Counted from the stretch's first letter, positions 37,932 to 47,234 are shown. The stretch is 64,000 bases of DNA from Mesorhizobium sp. LHD-90 (GCF_030929505.1 NZ_JAVFVV010000001.1:310001-374000); one strand, 5' to 3'. Notes: a model not told the origin generated them from the sequence alone. Translations and numbers: made by a program.

Positions 37932-38186
37932 TCACGCCGGACCGCCTCTCTCCACCCTTTCCAGCCACGCCTTGCCCACGCCGCGCTGGCGGATGATCGG
38001 CAGCGGGTCTTCATTGTCGAGGCGCGAGCAGAGCCGGTAGACCTCCAGCGTGTCGGCGTTCATGTCGCCGCGCTTGTGGAAAAACATCGCAGCGGCGTAG
38101 CGGGTTCGGCCCGACCAGGCCTCGCCGAGCGGGGTGTTGATCAGTTCCCACTGTTCGGCGACTTCCTGCGGCGTGTCGTCGGCCAT
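37932..38186 (-). CDS. small hypothetical protein (84 aa) downstream of the GcvT-like gene
   Basis: The 84-residue soluble product (MADDTPQEVAEQWELINTPLGEAW..., HKRGDMNADTLEVYRLCSRLDNEDPLPIIRQRG) shows no known domain. It starts one base after the end of the GcvT-like gene on the same strand, so it is almost certainly cotranscribed with it. Confidence 0.65.
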   Translation of the reverse strand: MADDTPQEVAEQWELINTPLGEAWSGRTRYAAAMFFHKRGDMNADTLEVYRLCSRLDNEDPLPIIRQRGVGKAWLERVERGGPA

Positions 38187-38187
38187 C

Positions 38188-39426
38188 TCAGAACGTCCGG
38201 GGCGGGGTTGCCGTGCGGCGGTCGAGTTTTATGAACGGGCGCGGCACGATTTTCGCTCGTTTCATCAGCTTGACATATTGCAGTTCGCGCATCGCGTAGA
38301 TCTCGACCCAGAGGTCGGCGCTGCCTTCCTCGCCGTAGGCGCGTTGCAGGCTGGCGATGGCGATGTTGCGTTTGGCCAGCGGCGACCAGATCGCCGCCGA
38401 GACCAGGCCGACCTCGCGTTTTTTGTTATGATAAACAATGGCATGCTCGGCCGGCACGTTACCCTCGATCTCCAGCCCGACCAGCACATGGGCGGGGCCG
38501 CCCATTTTCCGAGCGGCCTCGATGGCGCGACGGCCGTTGAAATAATTGGGCTTGTTCGGGTCGACCATGAAACCCAGGCCGATCTCGTCGGGCATGCGGA
38601 CGCGGTCCTGGCGGATGGCGTGTTCGGCGGTGACGAAGTCGGCATTGGCGACGATCAGGCCTGCCTCGATGCGGGCAGTGTTGAGGGCATGATAACCTAT
38701 GGCTCTGATTCCAAAAAGTTTTCCGGCCTCGAACAGGCGGTCCCAGAGGGAGAGAGCCTGTTCGGCATCGACAAAAAGCTCGTAGCCGAGGTCGCCGGTG
38801 AAGCCGGTGCGGGAGATGGTGACCTCGCCGTTTTCATGAGAAAAGGTAGCGATATCAAAGGGTTTCAGCCTTTCCGAACCGACGAAACCGGCGACGTTGA
38901 GGACGGACCAAGAGGTCGGGCCTTGCAAAGCGAGACCGGCTATCGCCTCGGTTTCCTCTTCGATTTCAACGTGGTAGCCGAGGGCGCTGTCGAGCAGCCA
39001 GGGCAGATGCCGCTCTTGGCAACAAAGGCGGAAGCGGGTTTGGGAGAGGCGGAACAAAGTGCCGTCGTCGAGCACAAAACCGTCGTCGTCGCACCAGGCG
39101 GTGTAGTGGACGCGGCCGGGTTTCAGTTTGGTGACGTCGCGCAGGGTGAGGCGGTCGAGGAAGGCTTCGGCGTCCGGACCCTCGATGCGGTATTTGACCA
39201 TCGGCGAAATGTCGAAGACGGCGGCCTGGCTGCGGATCGCGAAATATTCGAGTTCCTCGTCCCACAGGGCGGACGGGGCCTTGTATCCCGCCCAATCGTA
39301 CCAGGCCTCTTGCAGGTTGAGGGCGTCCAGGCGCGGCTGGAACGGCGAATCCAGCTTCAGCTTGCGGAAATGCGGCTGGAGGGAGAGGCGCGGCGCGGCT
39401 TTCGGAAGAGTGCCTTGCAGCGTCAT
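38188..39426 (-). CDS. GcvT/DmdA-like folate-dependent aminomethyltransferase family protein
   Basis: The 412-residue product belongs to the family of glycine-cleavage T protein and DMSP demethylase. It shows YDWAGYKAPSALWDEELEYFAIRSQAAVFDISPMVKYRIEGPDAEAFLDRL, the folate-binding TGFTGDLGYELFVDAEQ with its Glu, then IGYHALNTARIEAG. Members move a methyl or methylene group from a substrate to tetrahydrofolate. It is not the housekeeping GcvT because gcvH and gcvP are absent and the N-terminal extension is longer. A demethylase role in the neighbouring catabolic regulon is inferred. The ATG at 39426 is chosen from AAGGAGAG upstream. Confidence 0.85.
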   Translation of the reverse strand: MTLQGTLPKAAPRLSLQPHFRKLKLDSPFQPRLDALNLQEAWYDWAGYKAPSALWDEELEYFAIRSQAAVFDISPMVKYRIEGPDAEAFLDRLTLRDVTKLKPGRVHYTAWCDDDGFVLDDGTLFRLSQTRFRLCCQERHLPWLLDSALGYHVEIEEETEAIAGLALQGPTSWSVLNVAGFVGSERLKPFDIATFSHENGEVTISRTGFTGDLGYELFVDAEQALSLWDRLFEAGKLFGIRAIGYHALNTARIEAGLIVANADFVTAEHAIRQDRVRMPDEIGLGFMVDPNKPNYFNGRRAIEAARKMGGPAHVLVGLEIEGNVPAEHAIVYHNKKREVGLVSAAIWSPLAKRNIAIASLQRAYGEEGSADLWVEIYAMRELQYVKLMKRAKIVPRPFIKLDRRTATPPRTF

Positions 39427-39751
39427 GACGGCTCTCCTTCGCACGCGTCCCGGGCGCGCGCAAAACGATGCGTGAAGTCGGGAAAATCGTTTGAAAACAA
39501 ATCGATGGTCGCAGCGGGAAGGGATTTCAGCGTTTCGCGCTTCAAAAAACACCGAAAAAGGGCTGTTTCCAGCGTTGAAAATCGCCGATGGGGCCTCGCC
39601 AACGATGCAATCGACTTCTTCCTGCCGAACGAGGCGAAAGATCTAGGAATAAAGTCCTTGACAGCGTGACGGCGGTAAGGCATGATTTTGCTAGTGTCGC
39701 AAAATTGCGGCTGGCGCCCGTCGCTCCATGTGGTGTGGGCTGCGAAAGAAA
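39427..39751. other. intergenic, between two minus-strand genes
   Basis: 325 bases, probably the promoter and leader of the GcvT-like gene. A moderately A+T-rich part lies at 39470-39690. No TTGAA-N6-TTCAA site of the kind found elsewhere in this locus is present. No other feature is seen. Confidence 0.35.
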
Positions 39752-41314
39752 TCATCCCTTCACCCCCAGCACCCGCTTGGCCGCGTTCATGCCGGGCACG
39801 CCCGAAATGCCGCCGCCGGGATGCGAGCCGGAACCGGCGAGGAACAGGCCGGCGATCGGCGTGTCGTAGCCCTCGGCGCCGAACACCGGCCGCGACATCA
39901 GCATCTGGTCGGCCTGCAACTCGCCATGGTGCCAGTGGCCGCCCGGCATGCGGTAGCGCTGTTCGATATCAACCGGCGTGAGGAGTTCGGAATGCACAAT
40001 GGTCTTGCGGATGCCGGGCGCATGACGTTCCAGCACGGAAAGGATGGCTTCCAGGAATTTCGGCTTGCCGCGCTCCCAGCCTTCCTTCAGCGCGTAGGGC
40101 GCGTACTGGACCGTCGCCGAGAGCACGCAGGCGCCAGCGGGCGCGAGCGAGGGATCGTCGAGCGACGGCAAGGTGATCTCCATCGCCGGTTCGAGGGAAA
40201 ATTCGCCGTACTTGGCCGGATTGAAGGCGTTTTCGACATAGTCGGTCGACGGGGCGATGACGAGCCGGCCGCGCCGGTGTTCGAGAGGGAGGCCCAAAAA
40301 TTCCGGGGCTCGGTCGAGCGCCAGATGGAGTTTTGCCGCGTCGCCCTTCATACGGATATTCTGCACCCGCCTGGTGAAACCGGTGTCGAGGTGACGCGGG
40401 CCGACGAGGTCCATGAAGGTCGTGCGCGGGTTCATGGCCGAGACGATCGTTGCCGCCCGGATCGCTTCGCCGTCTTCCAGAACGATGCCGGCGGCCCGGC
40501 CATTCTCGACGGTGATGGCCTTCACGGCCGATCCGGTGCGGATCGTCGCGCCGGCCTTTTCGGCGGCCTTGCGCAGCGCAGCCGTCACCGCGCCCATGCC
40601 GCCCGCCGGCTGCAACTGGCCGCCCGGCGCCCCGCCGGTCTCGCCGGTGAGCCGGTAATAGAGGCCGAGCAGCGAAGTTGGCGAGCGGGGGCCGAGATGG
40701 CTGCCGATCACCGCGTCGAAGGCAAGCAGCCCCTTCAGCCGGTCGTCGGCAAGCCCCTCGTCGAGGAAGTCGGCGGCATTCATCAAAAGCACGCGCAGGA
40801 AATCGCGCATGTCCTCCTTGCCGAGGCGCTTCAGCGAAAGGCCGGTCATGGCGAAGGCGGCGGCCTCAGTGAGCGCCATGCCGCCAAGGGCAGGCGGGCG
40901 TCGGGCAAGCAGCGGCTTCAGAATGCCGGCATAGCGGAAAAGCTGCGCACGCACATCGGCCCACTCGCGTTCCGCTGCCGGCGAGATGCCTTCGAGGCGT
41001 TCGCCATAGGCTCCCGTCAGGACCAGCGGATCGGCTTCGGTCGACAGAGCGACGCTCGGTATCTGGCGCGCCGGCGAAAGGTTCAGGCCGTGGCTTTCGA
41101 GACCAAGGCCTTTCACCACCTCCGGGTGCAGCCTGTTCAGCAGATGCGCCATGGAAACGCGGAAGCCAGGCGCGAATTCGTGGCTGCGCCCGGCGCCGCC
41201 GGTCTCCTGTTCGGCTTCCAGCACGAGCACTTTGCGGCCGGATTTCGCGAGAAAGGCCGCCGCGACCAGGCCGTTGTGGCCGCCGCCGATGACGATCGCG
41301 TCAAATGACGTCAT
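39752..41314 (-). CDS. FAD-dependent oxidoreductase, PYROXD2/phytoene-desaturase-like (paralogue 2)
   Basis: The 520-residue product starts with the FAD-binding Rossmann motif DAIVIGGGHNGLVAAAFLAKSGRKVLVLEAE. It ends with the conserved GLFLAGSGSHPGGGISGVPGMNAAKRVLG, characteristic of the group with human PYROXD2 and phytoene desaturase relatives. No carotenoid genes are near, so a carotenoid role is unlikely. Its start lies 13 bases inside the end of the upstream paralogue, so the two are cotranscribed and may form a heteromer. Confidence 0.88.
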   Translation of the reverse strand: MTSFDAIVIGGGHNGLVAAAFLAKSGRKVLVLEAEQETGGAGRSHEFAPGFRVSMAHLLNRLHPEVVKGLGLESHGLNLSPARQIPSVALSTEADPLVLTGAYGERLEGISPAAEREWADVRAQLFRYAGILKPLLARRPPALGGMALTEAAAFAMTGLSLKRLGKEDMRDFLRVLLMNAADFLDEGLADDRLKGLLAFDAVIGSHLGPRSPTSLLGLYYRLTGETGGAPGGQLQPAGGMGAVTAALRKAAEKAGATIRTGSAVKAITVENGRAAGIVLEDGEAIRAATIVSAMNPRTTFMDLVGPRHLDTGFTRRVQNIRMKGDAAKLHLALDRAPEFLGLPLEHRRGRLVIAPSTDYVENAFNPAKYGEFSLEPAMEITLPSLDDPSLAPAGACVLSATVQYAPYALKEGWERGKPKFLEAILSVLERHAPGIRKTIVHSELLTPVDIEQRYRMPGGHWHHGELQADQMLMSRPVFGAEGYDTPIAGLFLAGSGSHPGGGISGVPGMNAAKRVLGVKG

Positions 41315-42920
41315 GGGCCGGGCTCATGTGTTTGGCGCCGCGCGACAGGTCGCGCAGGATTTCGCTGGCGGCGTTGCGGCCGGGCGCGCCCATGACGCCG
41401 CCGCCCGGATGGGTGGACGAGCCGCAGATGTAAAGCCCGCCGATCGGCGAGCGGTATTGCGCGTAGCCCGGCACCGGGCGGTTGAACAGAAGCTGGTCGA
41501 AGGTGAGCTCGCCCTGAAAAATGTTGCCTTCGGTGAGGCCGACCTCGGCCTCCAGCTCGCGCGGGGTGCGGATTTCCATGTGGACGATGCGGTCGCGAAA
41601 ACCGGGCGAGTAGTCGGCGATCTGCGAGATCACGGTTTCGCCGAAGGCGTCGCGGTCGGCGTCGGTCCAGTCGCGACCTTCCACCTTGGGTGGGCAATAT
41701 TGCACGAAGCAGCTCATGAAATGTTTTCCGGGAGGCGCCATGGTCGGGTCGAGCGTGGTCGGGATGACCATGTCGAGGAAGGGATCGGCCGACCAGCGCC
41801 CGGCCTTCCAGTCGTCGTAGCCGCGCTCCATGCGCTCGACCGAATCAGTGAAATGCATGTCGGCGCGCAGGCAGGGGGAATCCGGCGGCAGGGCCGGGAA
41901 TTCCGGCATCGAATCCAGCGCGATGTTGACCTTGCCCGAGGAGCCGCGCATGCGGAAATTCTTCACCCGGCGCAGGAAGATGTCAGGCAGTTCCTTTTCC
42001 TCGACGAATTTCAGGAAAGTGCGCTTTACGTCGGCGTTGGAGACTACCAGTTTTCCGCGGATTTCCTCGCCGCCGGCAAGCACTACGCCGCCAGCGCGGC
42101 CGTTCTCGACCAGGATGCGTTCCACCTCCGCCTCGGTGCGGATGGTGCCGCCGGCCGCCCGGAAGGAATCCGCCAGCGCCCTGGTGATCGCCCCCATGCC
42201 ACCGCGCGCATAACCCCAGGCGCCGACCGAACCGTCGACCTCGCCCATATAGTGGTGCAGCAGCACATAGGCCGTGCCGGGCGACATCGGCCCGAGTGCC
42301 GTGCCGATGATGCCGGAGAGCGCAAAATTCGCCTTGATGACATCGGTCTCGAAATATTCGTCGAGGAAATCGGAGATCGACATGGTCCAGAAGCGCAGCG
42401 TGTCGGCCATTTCGCGGGCGCCCAGCCCGGCGAATTTCCTGCCGAGATAAAGCAATTCGCCGATGTCGCGCGGCTTCAGCGAGGTCGGGTCCGGCGCGGT
42501 GCGCATCAGCAGCGGCTGGATGAAGCGGCATTGCCGCGTCACGTCGCGGGCGTAGCGGTCGTAGGCTTCGGCGTCCTTCTTCGAGAATCGCGCGAATTCG
42601 CGGCGGTGGGCATGGTGGTCGCGGTAGTTGGCGAGATAGTCGCCGTCGCGGGTGAACACCGCGCCGCCTTCGTAGGAGATGACCTGGAGCCCATGCTTAG
42701 GCAGTTCCAGATCGCGCATGATCTCGGGGCGGAACAGCGAGCAGACATAGGAACAGTTCGAATAGAGGAAGCCGGGCGTCAGCGAGCGGCTGACCGCCGC
42801 GCCGCCGACCCATTCGTTCTTCTCGACCACCAGTACATCGAGCCCCGCCCGCTGCAAATAGCAGGCGTTGACGAGCCCGTTATGGCCCGCGCCGACAACG
42901 ATCGCGTCCCAGCTCTTCAT
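41301..42920 (-). CDS. FAD-dependent oxidoreductase, PYROXD2/phytoene-desaturase-like (paralogue 1)
   Basis: The 539-residue product has the N-terminal dinucleotide fold (DAIVVGAGHNGLVNACYLQRAGLDVLVVEKNEWVGGAA). The C-terminal FAD motif is GGLYICGSSTHPGGGVMGAPGRNAASEIL. A long insertion with RKFAGLGAREMADTLRFWTMSISDFLDEYF is typical of this group. Substrate unknown. It is the first gene of a minus-strand unit. The palindromic operator at 42982-42997 is 61 bases upstream of its start, in the region shared with the divergent GNAT gene. Confidence 0.88.
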   Translation of the reverse strand: MKSWDAIVVGAGHNGLVNACYLQRAGLDVLVVEKNEWVGGAAVSRSLTPGFLYSNCSYVCSLFRPEIMRDLELPKHGLQVISYEGGAVFTRDGDYLANYRDHHAHRREFARFSKKDAEAYDRYARDVTRQCRFIQPLLMRTAPDPTSLKPRDIGELLYLGRKFAGLGAREMADTLRFWTMSISDFLDEYFETDVIKANFALSGIIGTALGPMSPGTAYVLLHHYMGEVDGSVGAWGYARGGMGAITRALADSFRAAGGTIRTEAEVERILVENGRAGGVVLAGGEEIRGKLVVSNADVKRTFLKFVEEKELPDIFLRRVKNFRMRGSSGKVNIALDSMPEFPALPPDSPCLRADMHFTDSVERMERGYDDWKAGRWSADPFLDMVIPTTLDPTMAPPGKHFMSCFVQYCPPKVEGRDWTDADRDAFGETVISQIADYSPGFRDRIVHMEIRTPRELEAEVGLTEGNIFQGELTFDQLLFNRPVPGYAQYRSPIGGLYICGSSTHPGGGVMGAPGRNAASEILRDLSRGAKHMSPAHDVI

Positions 42921-42981
42921 GCTTCGGCGTTCCCATTTTTCACAAATCTGGCATGGGAGTGACGGAACTGTCCAGAGATTT

Positions 42982-42997
42982 TGAATGAATGTTCAAC
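42982..42997. promoter_or_regulatory. TTGAA-N6-TTCAA palindrome, site 1
   Basis: TTGAATGAATGTTCAA lies between the divergent flavoprotein (start 42920) and GNAT (start 43050) genes. It shares the 5-6-5 architecture and the outer bases with sites 2 and 3. No convincing -35/-10 pair was found on either side. Candidate binding site for the TetR protein encoded at 44601. Confidence 0.65.
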
Positions 42998-43049
42998 AAA
43001 TGACCTTGCGCTTCCTCTTGTTTGCTATAGGTTTTGCAGCGGAGGTGCG

Positions 43050-43571
43050 ATGTCCGGGGATTTTGCGTTGGAAGCGGAAATCAGGGTTAGGCACGCCATT
43101 GTTGCGGACGCCGTGCGCCTTTCCCGTTTCGCGGCAGCGGTGTTCGAGGAGGCTTTTGCAGGCACCTACGACCCGCCCGACATGCACAACTATCTGCGTG
43201 AGGCATTCTCGCCCGACGTCCAGGCAGCGGAGATCGCCGACCCTGCCGTCTCGATCTTCATCGCGGACCAATGTGGCGAGATCGCCGGGTATGTCGAGAT
43301 AACCGACGATCCGGGCGGCAACGAGATGGAGTTGAACCGCATCTATCTCGACCCGGGGCAGCGGGGGACGGGTCTCGGCCAGCGGCTCCTGCAAGTTGCC
43401 CTGGAAGAATGCGCGCGGCGCCAGCGTCGCCGCATCTGGCTCGGCGTCTGGCATCGCAACGAACGGGCGATCGCGTTCTATCGCAAACACGGGTTCAGCG
43501 TCTGCGGCGAGACCGGTTTCGAATGGGGCGACGGCATCGAAAACGGCCTCGTCATGGAAAGACGCACGTGA
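43050..43571 (+). CDS. GNAT-family N-acetyltransferase
   Basis: The 173-residue product has the GNAT fold. [25 protein letters not shown] is the first strand and helices, [28 protein letters not shown] holds the acetyl-CoA-binding loop (Q/R-x-x-G-x-G), and [17 protein letters not shown] is the C-terminal motif. The acceptor substrate is unknown. ATG 43050 has GGAGG four bases upstream. The stop overlaps the GTG start of the methyltransferase gene. Confidence 0.9.
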   Translation: MSGDFALEAEIRVRHAIVADAVRLSRFAAAVFEEAFAGTYDPPDMHNYLREAFSPDVQAAEIADPAVSIFIADQCGEIAGYVEITDDPGGNEMELNRIYLDPGQRGTGLGQRLLQVALEECARRQRRRIWLGVWHRNERAIAFYRKHGFSVCGETGFEWGDGIENGLVMERRT

Positions 43572-44350
43572 CAGCAGACGAGCCCGAATACGACGATATC
43601 GCGATCCGCTTCCTGGAGGCGCTATGGGGCGAGGGCTATCTCTCGCCCGGCGGCCCGGACGAGGTCGACCGGGTGCTGGCCGGCCTGTCGCTGAAGGACA
43701 AATCCGTGCTCGACATCGGCTGCGGGGCGGGCGGCATCGCGTTGCACCTGGTCGAGCACCACGATGCCGGCCATGTCACCGGTTTCGACATCGAGGCGCC
43801 GGTGATCTTTCGCGCCCGCGAGCGGGCGGCAGCAAAGGGGCTTTCGGACCGTGCCGATTTTGTGCAGGCGCCGCCGGGCAGATTGCCGTTCGCCGACGGT
43901 TCGTTCGATGTGGTGTTTTCCAAGGATGCGCTGCTGCATGTGCCGGACAAGGACGCGCTGTTTGCCGACATTTTTCGGGTGCTGAAACCCGGTGGCGTGT
44001 TTGCCGCCAGCGACTGGCTGATTTCCCATGACGGCGAGCCGTCGGCCGACATGAAGGCCTATGTCGATGCCGAGGGGCTGAGCTTTTCCATGGCGTCGCC
44101 CGGCCGCTACCGGCTGGCGATGGAACGGGCCGGGTTTCACGACATTGTCGTTTCGGACCGCAACGCCTGGTACCGCGATGTCGCGCGCGACGAACTGGCA
44201 AGGCTGAAAGGGCCGCTGTTCGGGCAGGCGGTGGCGGCGGTCGGCAAGGCCTATGTGGCGAAAAACATCCGCACCTGGGAGGCCATGCAGAAGGTGCTTG
44301 ACTCGGGCGAGCACCGTCCCACTCATCTGCGCGGCAGGAAACCGGATTAG
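43568..44350 (+). CDS. class I SAM-dependent methyltransferase
   Basis: The 260-residue product contains motif [20 protein letters not shown], the acidic post-motif GFDIEAPV, and [46 protein letters not shown]. This layout is close to phosphoethanolamine and sterol/tocopherol methyltransferases; a small amine or lipid headgroup acceptor is plausible but not shown. GTG start overlaps the GNAT stop (GTGA). Confidence 0.88.
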   Translation: MTADEPEYDDIAIRFLEALWGEGYLSPGGPDEVDRVLAGLSLKDKSVLDIGCGAGGIALHLVEHHDAGHVTGFDIEAPVIFRARERAAAKGLSDRADFVQAPPGRLPFADGSFDVVFSKDALLHVPDKDALFADIFRVLKPGGVFAASDWLISHDGEPSADMKAYVDAEGLSFSMASPGRYRLAMERAGFHDIVVSDRNAWYRDVARDELARLKGPLFGQAVAAVGKAYVAKNIRTWEAMQKVLDSGEHRPTHLRGRKPD

Positions 44351-44417
44351 GCGGAAGAATTGAGACGATGAGCCCTTTCGTATCCCCTTTTGTTCTGCCG
44401 AGAGACGCGGCCGGCGA

Positions 44418-44586
44418 ACCCTCCCCCTTGGGGGGATGGTTGCGGCGCAAACTGCTCGGAACGAGCAGGATTGCGACACGGGGAGGGGTTGGTGATGAAG
44501 TGCTCCATCCTGAAGCGACCCCACCCCGGCTCGCTCTCTCCACTTCGTTTCGATCGTTCGCCGACCCTCCCCTCAAGGGGGAGGGT
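44418..44586. repeat. inverted-repeat intergenic element
   Basis: ACCCTCCCCCTTG at 44418-44430 is repeated inverted as CAAGGGGGAGGGT at 44574-44586, bounding about 170 bases between the methyltransferase and TetR genes. Elements with these ends are scattered in mesorhizobial intergenic DNA. The right arm ends 14 bases before the TetR start codon, so it may shape the leader of that message. Confidence 0.65.
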
Positions 44587-44600
44587 AAAGGTGGGCGCCC

Positions 44601-45275
44601 ATGAACGCTCCCTTGAAGGAACAGCCGGCGGACGGCGAGAAGCGTGGCCGAAAAGCCTCCAAGGAGACACGGCGGCAGCAACTGATCGAGGCGACGATCG
44701 ATTCGCTGGCCAAGCGCGGCTATTCCGAGACGACCATGGCGGATGTAGCCGACGGCGCCGGCCTGTCGCGCGGCATCGTCAACTTCCATTTCGAGAGCAA
44801 GGAAAAGCTGCTCGTCGCCACGCTGCAATACATGGCCGACGAATATTCGGCGCATTGGCGGGCCGCGCTGCTGAAGGCGGGCGACGACCCGGCCCGCCAG
44901 CTTTCGGCGCTGGTGCAGGCCGACTTCGACCGCACCATCTGCAACAAGCGCAAGCTGGCGGCCTGGTGCGCCTTCTGGGGCGAGGCGAAGTCGCGGCCGA
45001 CCTACCAGGTGCTGTGCGGGGCCAATGACGAGGCCTATCAGCAGGTGTTCATCGATCTCTGCCGGCGCCTGAAGGACGATGGCGGTTATGATTTCGACGC
45101 CTTCTCCACGGCGCTGGGCTTGAGCGCGATGCTGGAGGGGCTGTGGCTGCGGCTGATGATGGGTACCGAAAACGCCACCCGCGAGATCGCCCAGCACGCG
45201 GCTTCCGAATTTTTGGCTTCGGTGTTTCCCAAGCATTTTTCGCGAGAGGCGCCGCGCGTCCGCAAGATAGCATGA
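44601..45275 (+). CDS. TetR/AcrR-family regulator, BetI-like
   Basis: The 224-residue product has an N-terminal TetR helix-turn-helix (ETRRQQLIEATIDSLAKRGYSETTMADVADGAGLSRGIVNFHFESKEKLLVATL). The ligand domain includes KLAAWCAFWGEAKSRPTYQVLC, the BetI-type pattern. BetI proteins repress choline/betaine genes and bind TTGAA...TTCAA-like palindromes, matching the three sites in this locus. It lies 25 bases upstream of the potD-like gene and is likely cotranscribed with it. Confidence 0.9.
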   Translation: MNAPLKEQPADGEKRGRKASKETRRQQLIEATIDSLAKRGYSETTMADVADGAGLSRGIVNFHFESKEKLLVATLQYMADEYSAHWRAALLKAGDDPARQLSALVQADFDRTICNKRKLAAWCAFWGEAKSRPTYQVLCGANDEAYQQVFIDLCRRLKDDGGYDFDAFSTALGLSAMLEGLWLRLMMGTENATREIAQHAASEFLASVFPKHFSREAPRVRKIA

Positions 45276-45300
45276 GAAAAAACCAAAAGAGGATGGAACG

Positions 45301-46383
45301 ATGACTACCCTTTCCCGACGCATAACGCTTTCGATCGCGCTCGCCGCGGCGCTGTCGGCCTCCTTGCCGGCCATCGCAACGGCTGCGGATTCGGAGCTGA
45401 CGATCTTCGACTGGTCCGGCTACGAGGCCGAGCAATTCCACCCCGACTACATCGCGAAATACGGGGATTCGCCGACCTTCACCTTCTTCGGCGACGAGGA
45501 CGAGGCGTTCGAGAAGATACGCTCCGGTTTCAAGACCGACCTGGCGCATCCCTGCTCGCAGAGCGTGGTGAAATGGCGCGACGCCGGGCTGCTGGAGCCG
45601 CTCGACACCTCCAAGATCGCCGCCTGGAAGGACCTCAACCCCGGCATCATGGCGATGAAGGATCTCGCCACCACCGCCGACGGCACGGCATGGTTCCTGC
45701 CCTGGGACTGGGGCAACACGCTGGTGACCTACAATTCCGAAAAGGTCGAAGAGAAGGACATCCAGTCGCTGAAGGCCTTTGCCGACCCGAAGTTCAAGGA
45801 CCGGGTGTCGATCGGCGACAATGTCGACGACGCCTATGCGCTGGCCTCGCTGGTGATTGGGCTGAAGGACTGGACACAGATGACCGACGAGCAGTTCAAG
45901 CAGGCTTCCGACTTCCTGCGCGAGGTGCACAAGAACGTGCGGGTCTACTGGACCGACAATACCGACATCGTGCAGGCGATGAGCGGCGGCGAGGTAGACC
46001 TCGCTTGGGCCTGGGACGACGCCAGCGTGCAGTCGGCGCTGGCCGGCGCGCCGATCAAGGCGAAGAAGGACACGGATGAGGGCCTGTCGACCTGGGTGTG
46101 CGGTTATGTAAGGCTGAAGGGCGCGCCGGGCAACATCGACAAGACCTACGAGTTCCTCAACTCGATCAATACCGGGCCGGTGGCGCAGTTCCTGCTGTCG
46201 GACTGGGGTTATGGCCACGCCAACGCCAAGGCGATGGAAGCGATCGACCCGAAGGTGCTGGCCGAGAAGGGTTACGACAATGTCGAGAAATTCGTCGACA
46301 AGACGCTGTTCCAGTCGCCGGTGCCGGCGGAACTGAAGCAGAAGATGATCGCCGAGTTCGAGAAGATCAAGGCGGGATACTAA
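45301..46383 (+). CDS. potD: polyamine-type ABC transporter substrate-binding protein (PotD/PotF-like)
   Basis: The 360-residue product has a signal peptide (LSIALAAALSASLPAIATA, cleavage before ADSELT). It has the PotD-type binding fold: LTIFDWSGYEAEQFHPDYIAKY, DLAHPCSQSVVKWRDAGLLEPLDTSKI, WFLPWDWGNTLVTYN, and GGEVDLAWAWDDASVQSAL. The acid and tryptophan positions are consistent with a cationic ligand such as a polyamine or betaine. Its ATPase and permeases are encoded about 3 kb away on the other strand (49344-52151). Confidence 0.9.
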   Translation: MTTLSRRITLSIALAAALSASLPAIATAADSELTIFDWSGYEAEQFHPDYIAKYGDSPTFTFFGDEDEAFEKIRSGFKTDLAHPCSQSVVKWRDAGLLEPLDTSKIAAWKDLNPGIMAMKDLATTADGTAWFLPWDWGNTLVTYNSEKVEEKDIQSLKAFADPKFKDRVSIGDNVDDAYALASLVIGLKDWTQMTDEQFKQASDFLREVHKNVRVYWTDNTDIVQAMSGGEVDLAWAWDDASVQSALAGAPIKAKKDTDEGLSTWVCGYVRLKGAPGNIDKTYEFLNSINTGPVAQFLLSDWGYGHANAKAMEAIDPKVLAEKGYDNVEKFVDKTLFQSPVPAELKQKMIAEFEKIKAGY

Positions 46384-46429
46384 GGGGGCTTGCTGCCGGC
46401 CCGCAGCCGGCAGGCCCTAACCATTCCGG

Positions 46430-46456
46430 AAGCCGGGGTTTTCGCTCCGGCTTTTC
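46430..46456 (+). terminator. rho-independent terminator after potD-like gene
   Basis: AGCCGG at 46431 pairs with CCGGCT at 46447 and is followed by TTTTC, 48 bases after the potD-like stop. A second GC-rich hairpin (TGCCGG against CCGGCA) lies just before it at about 46394-46411. Confidence 0.75.
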
Positions 46457-46462
46457 GTCGGC

Positions 46463-46852
46463 TCAGGCGGCGGCTTCTTCCGCCGCCTCCGCGGCGGCAT
46501 CGGCGCGGTTGGCGGCCTGCTCGCATTTCTTGCGGATTTCCTCGAGCTCGGTCTCGGTCAGGTGCTCGATGCCGATGAAATGGTTCTTTGCTTTCGAGGT
46601 GCGGATTAGTTCGTCGAGCTTGGTCTGCAGCGCGGCACCGTCGCGGTTCTGGGTGTTCTGGATCAGAAACACCATCAGGAAGGTGACGATGGTCGTGCCG
46701 GTGTTGATGATGAGTTGCCAGGTATCGGAAAAGCCGAAGAGCGGGCCGCTCACTGCCCAGAGCGCGATGATACCCACACATAGGATGAAGGTGACCGGCT
46801 TGCCGGCGGCATAGGCCACCTTGTTGGCGATCTTCGTGAAATGTTTTTCCAT
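46463..46852 (-). CDS. low-affinity iron permease family protein
   Basis: The 129-residue product resembles the bacterial low-affinity iron permease family (fungal Fet4-like domain). It has two transmembrane helices (about 20-40 and 48-68, with WALWAVSGPLFGFSDTWQLIINTGTTIVTFLMVFLIQNTQNRD-like spacing), then LQTKLDELIRTSKAKNHFIGIEHLTETELEEI and an Ala/Glu-rich coiled end. Iron transport by these short proteins is not proven. ATG 46852 is preceded by GAGAGGG. Confidence 0.85.
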   Translation of the reverse strand: MEKHFTKIANKVAYAAGKPVTFILCVGIIALWAVSGPLFGFSDTWQLIINTGTTIVTFLMVFLIQNTQNRDGAALQTKLDELIRTSKAKNHFIGIEHLTETELEEIRKKCEQAANRADAAAEAAEEAAA

Positions 46853-46994
46853 GGCCCTCTCGCGCATTCCGTCGCGGGAACTCAAGTTGCTTCTAAACAA
46901 TCGAGACGCCGCACGGGTTCCGGTGGGCGGACCGCTGCACGACGGAACGGCCAGCGTGATCGCGCGTTCTCAGGGACGATCAATCGGAGGTTCG

Positions 46995-47234
46995 ATGATG
47001 GTCACGTTCCGGGAAATGCGGGTGCAGGAGATCGTCGAGGACAAGTCGATGAGCACCGAAACCAAGATCGAGAAGCTGCGGGGCATCGAATCCGAGGTGC
47101 GTGGAATGCAACGCGCCGCGAGCGAAGGCCCGATGAACCCCAATGACGGGTGGGACGACGAATTGCGTCAGGTGCGCAAGGCTCTCGACAAGCTTGGCGC
47201 AGTGGAACCCAAGAAGGGCGCGGCCACGCTTTGA
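46995..47234 (+). CDS. small hypothetical protein (79 aa)
   Basis: The product (MMVTFREMRVQEIVEDKSMSTETKIEKLRGIESEVRGMQRAASEGPMNP then DGWDDELRQVRKALDKLGA) is a charged, probably helical soluble protein. The ATG follows GGAGG by four bases. A second ATG follows immediately. No known domain. Divergent from the iron permease-like gene. Confidence 0.6.
   Translation: MMVTFREMRVQEIVEDKSMSTETKIEKLRGIESEVRGMQRAASEGPMNPNDGWDDELRQVRKALDKLGAVEPKKGAATL

Noticed and set aside
39752-42920. Carotenoid biosynthesis from the two phytoene-desaturase-like genes
   Set aside because: No phytoene synthase, cyclase or GGPP synthase genes occur nearby, and both ends match the PYROXD2 group better.
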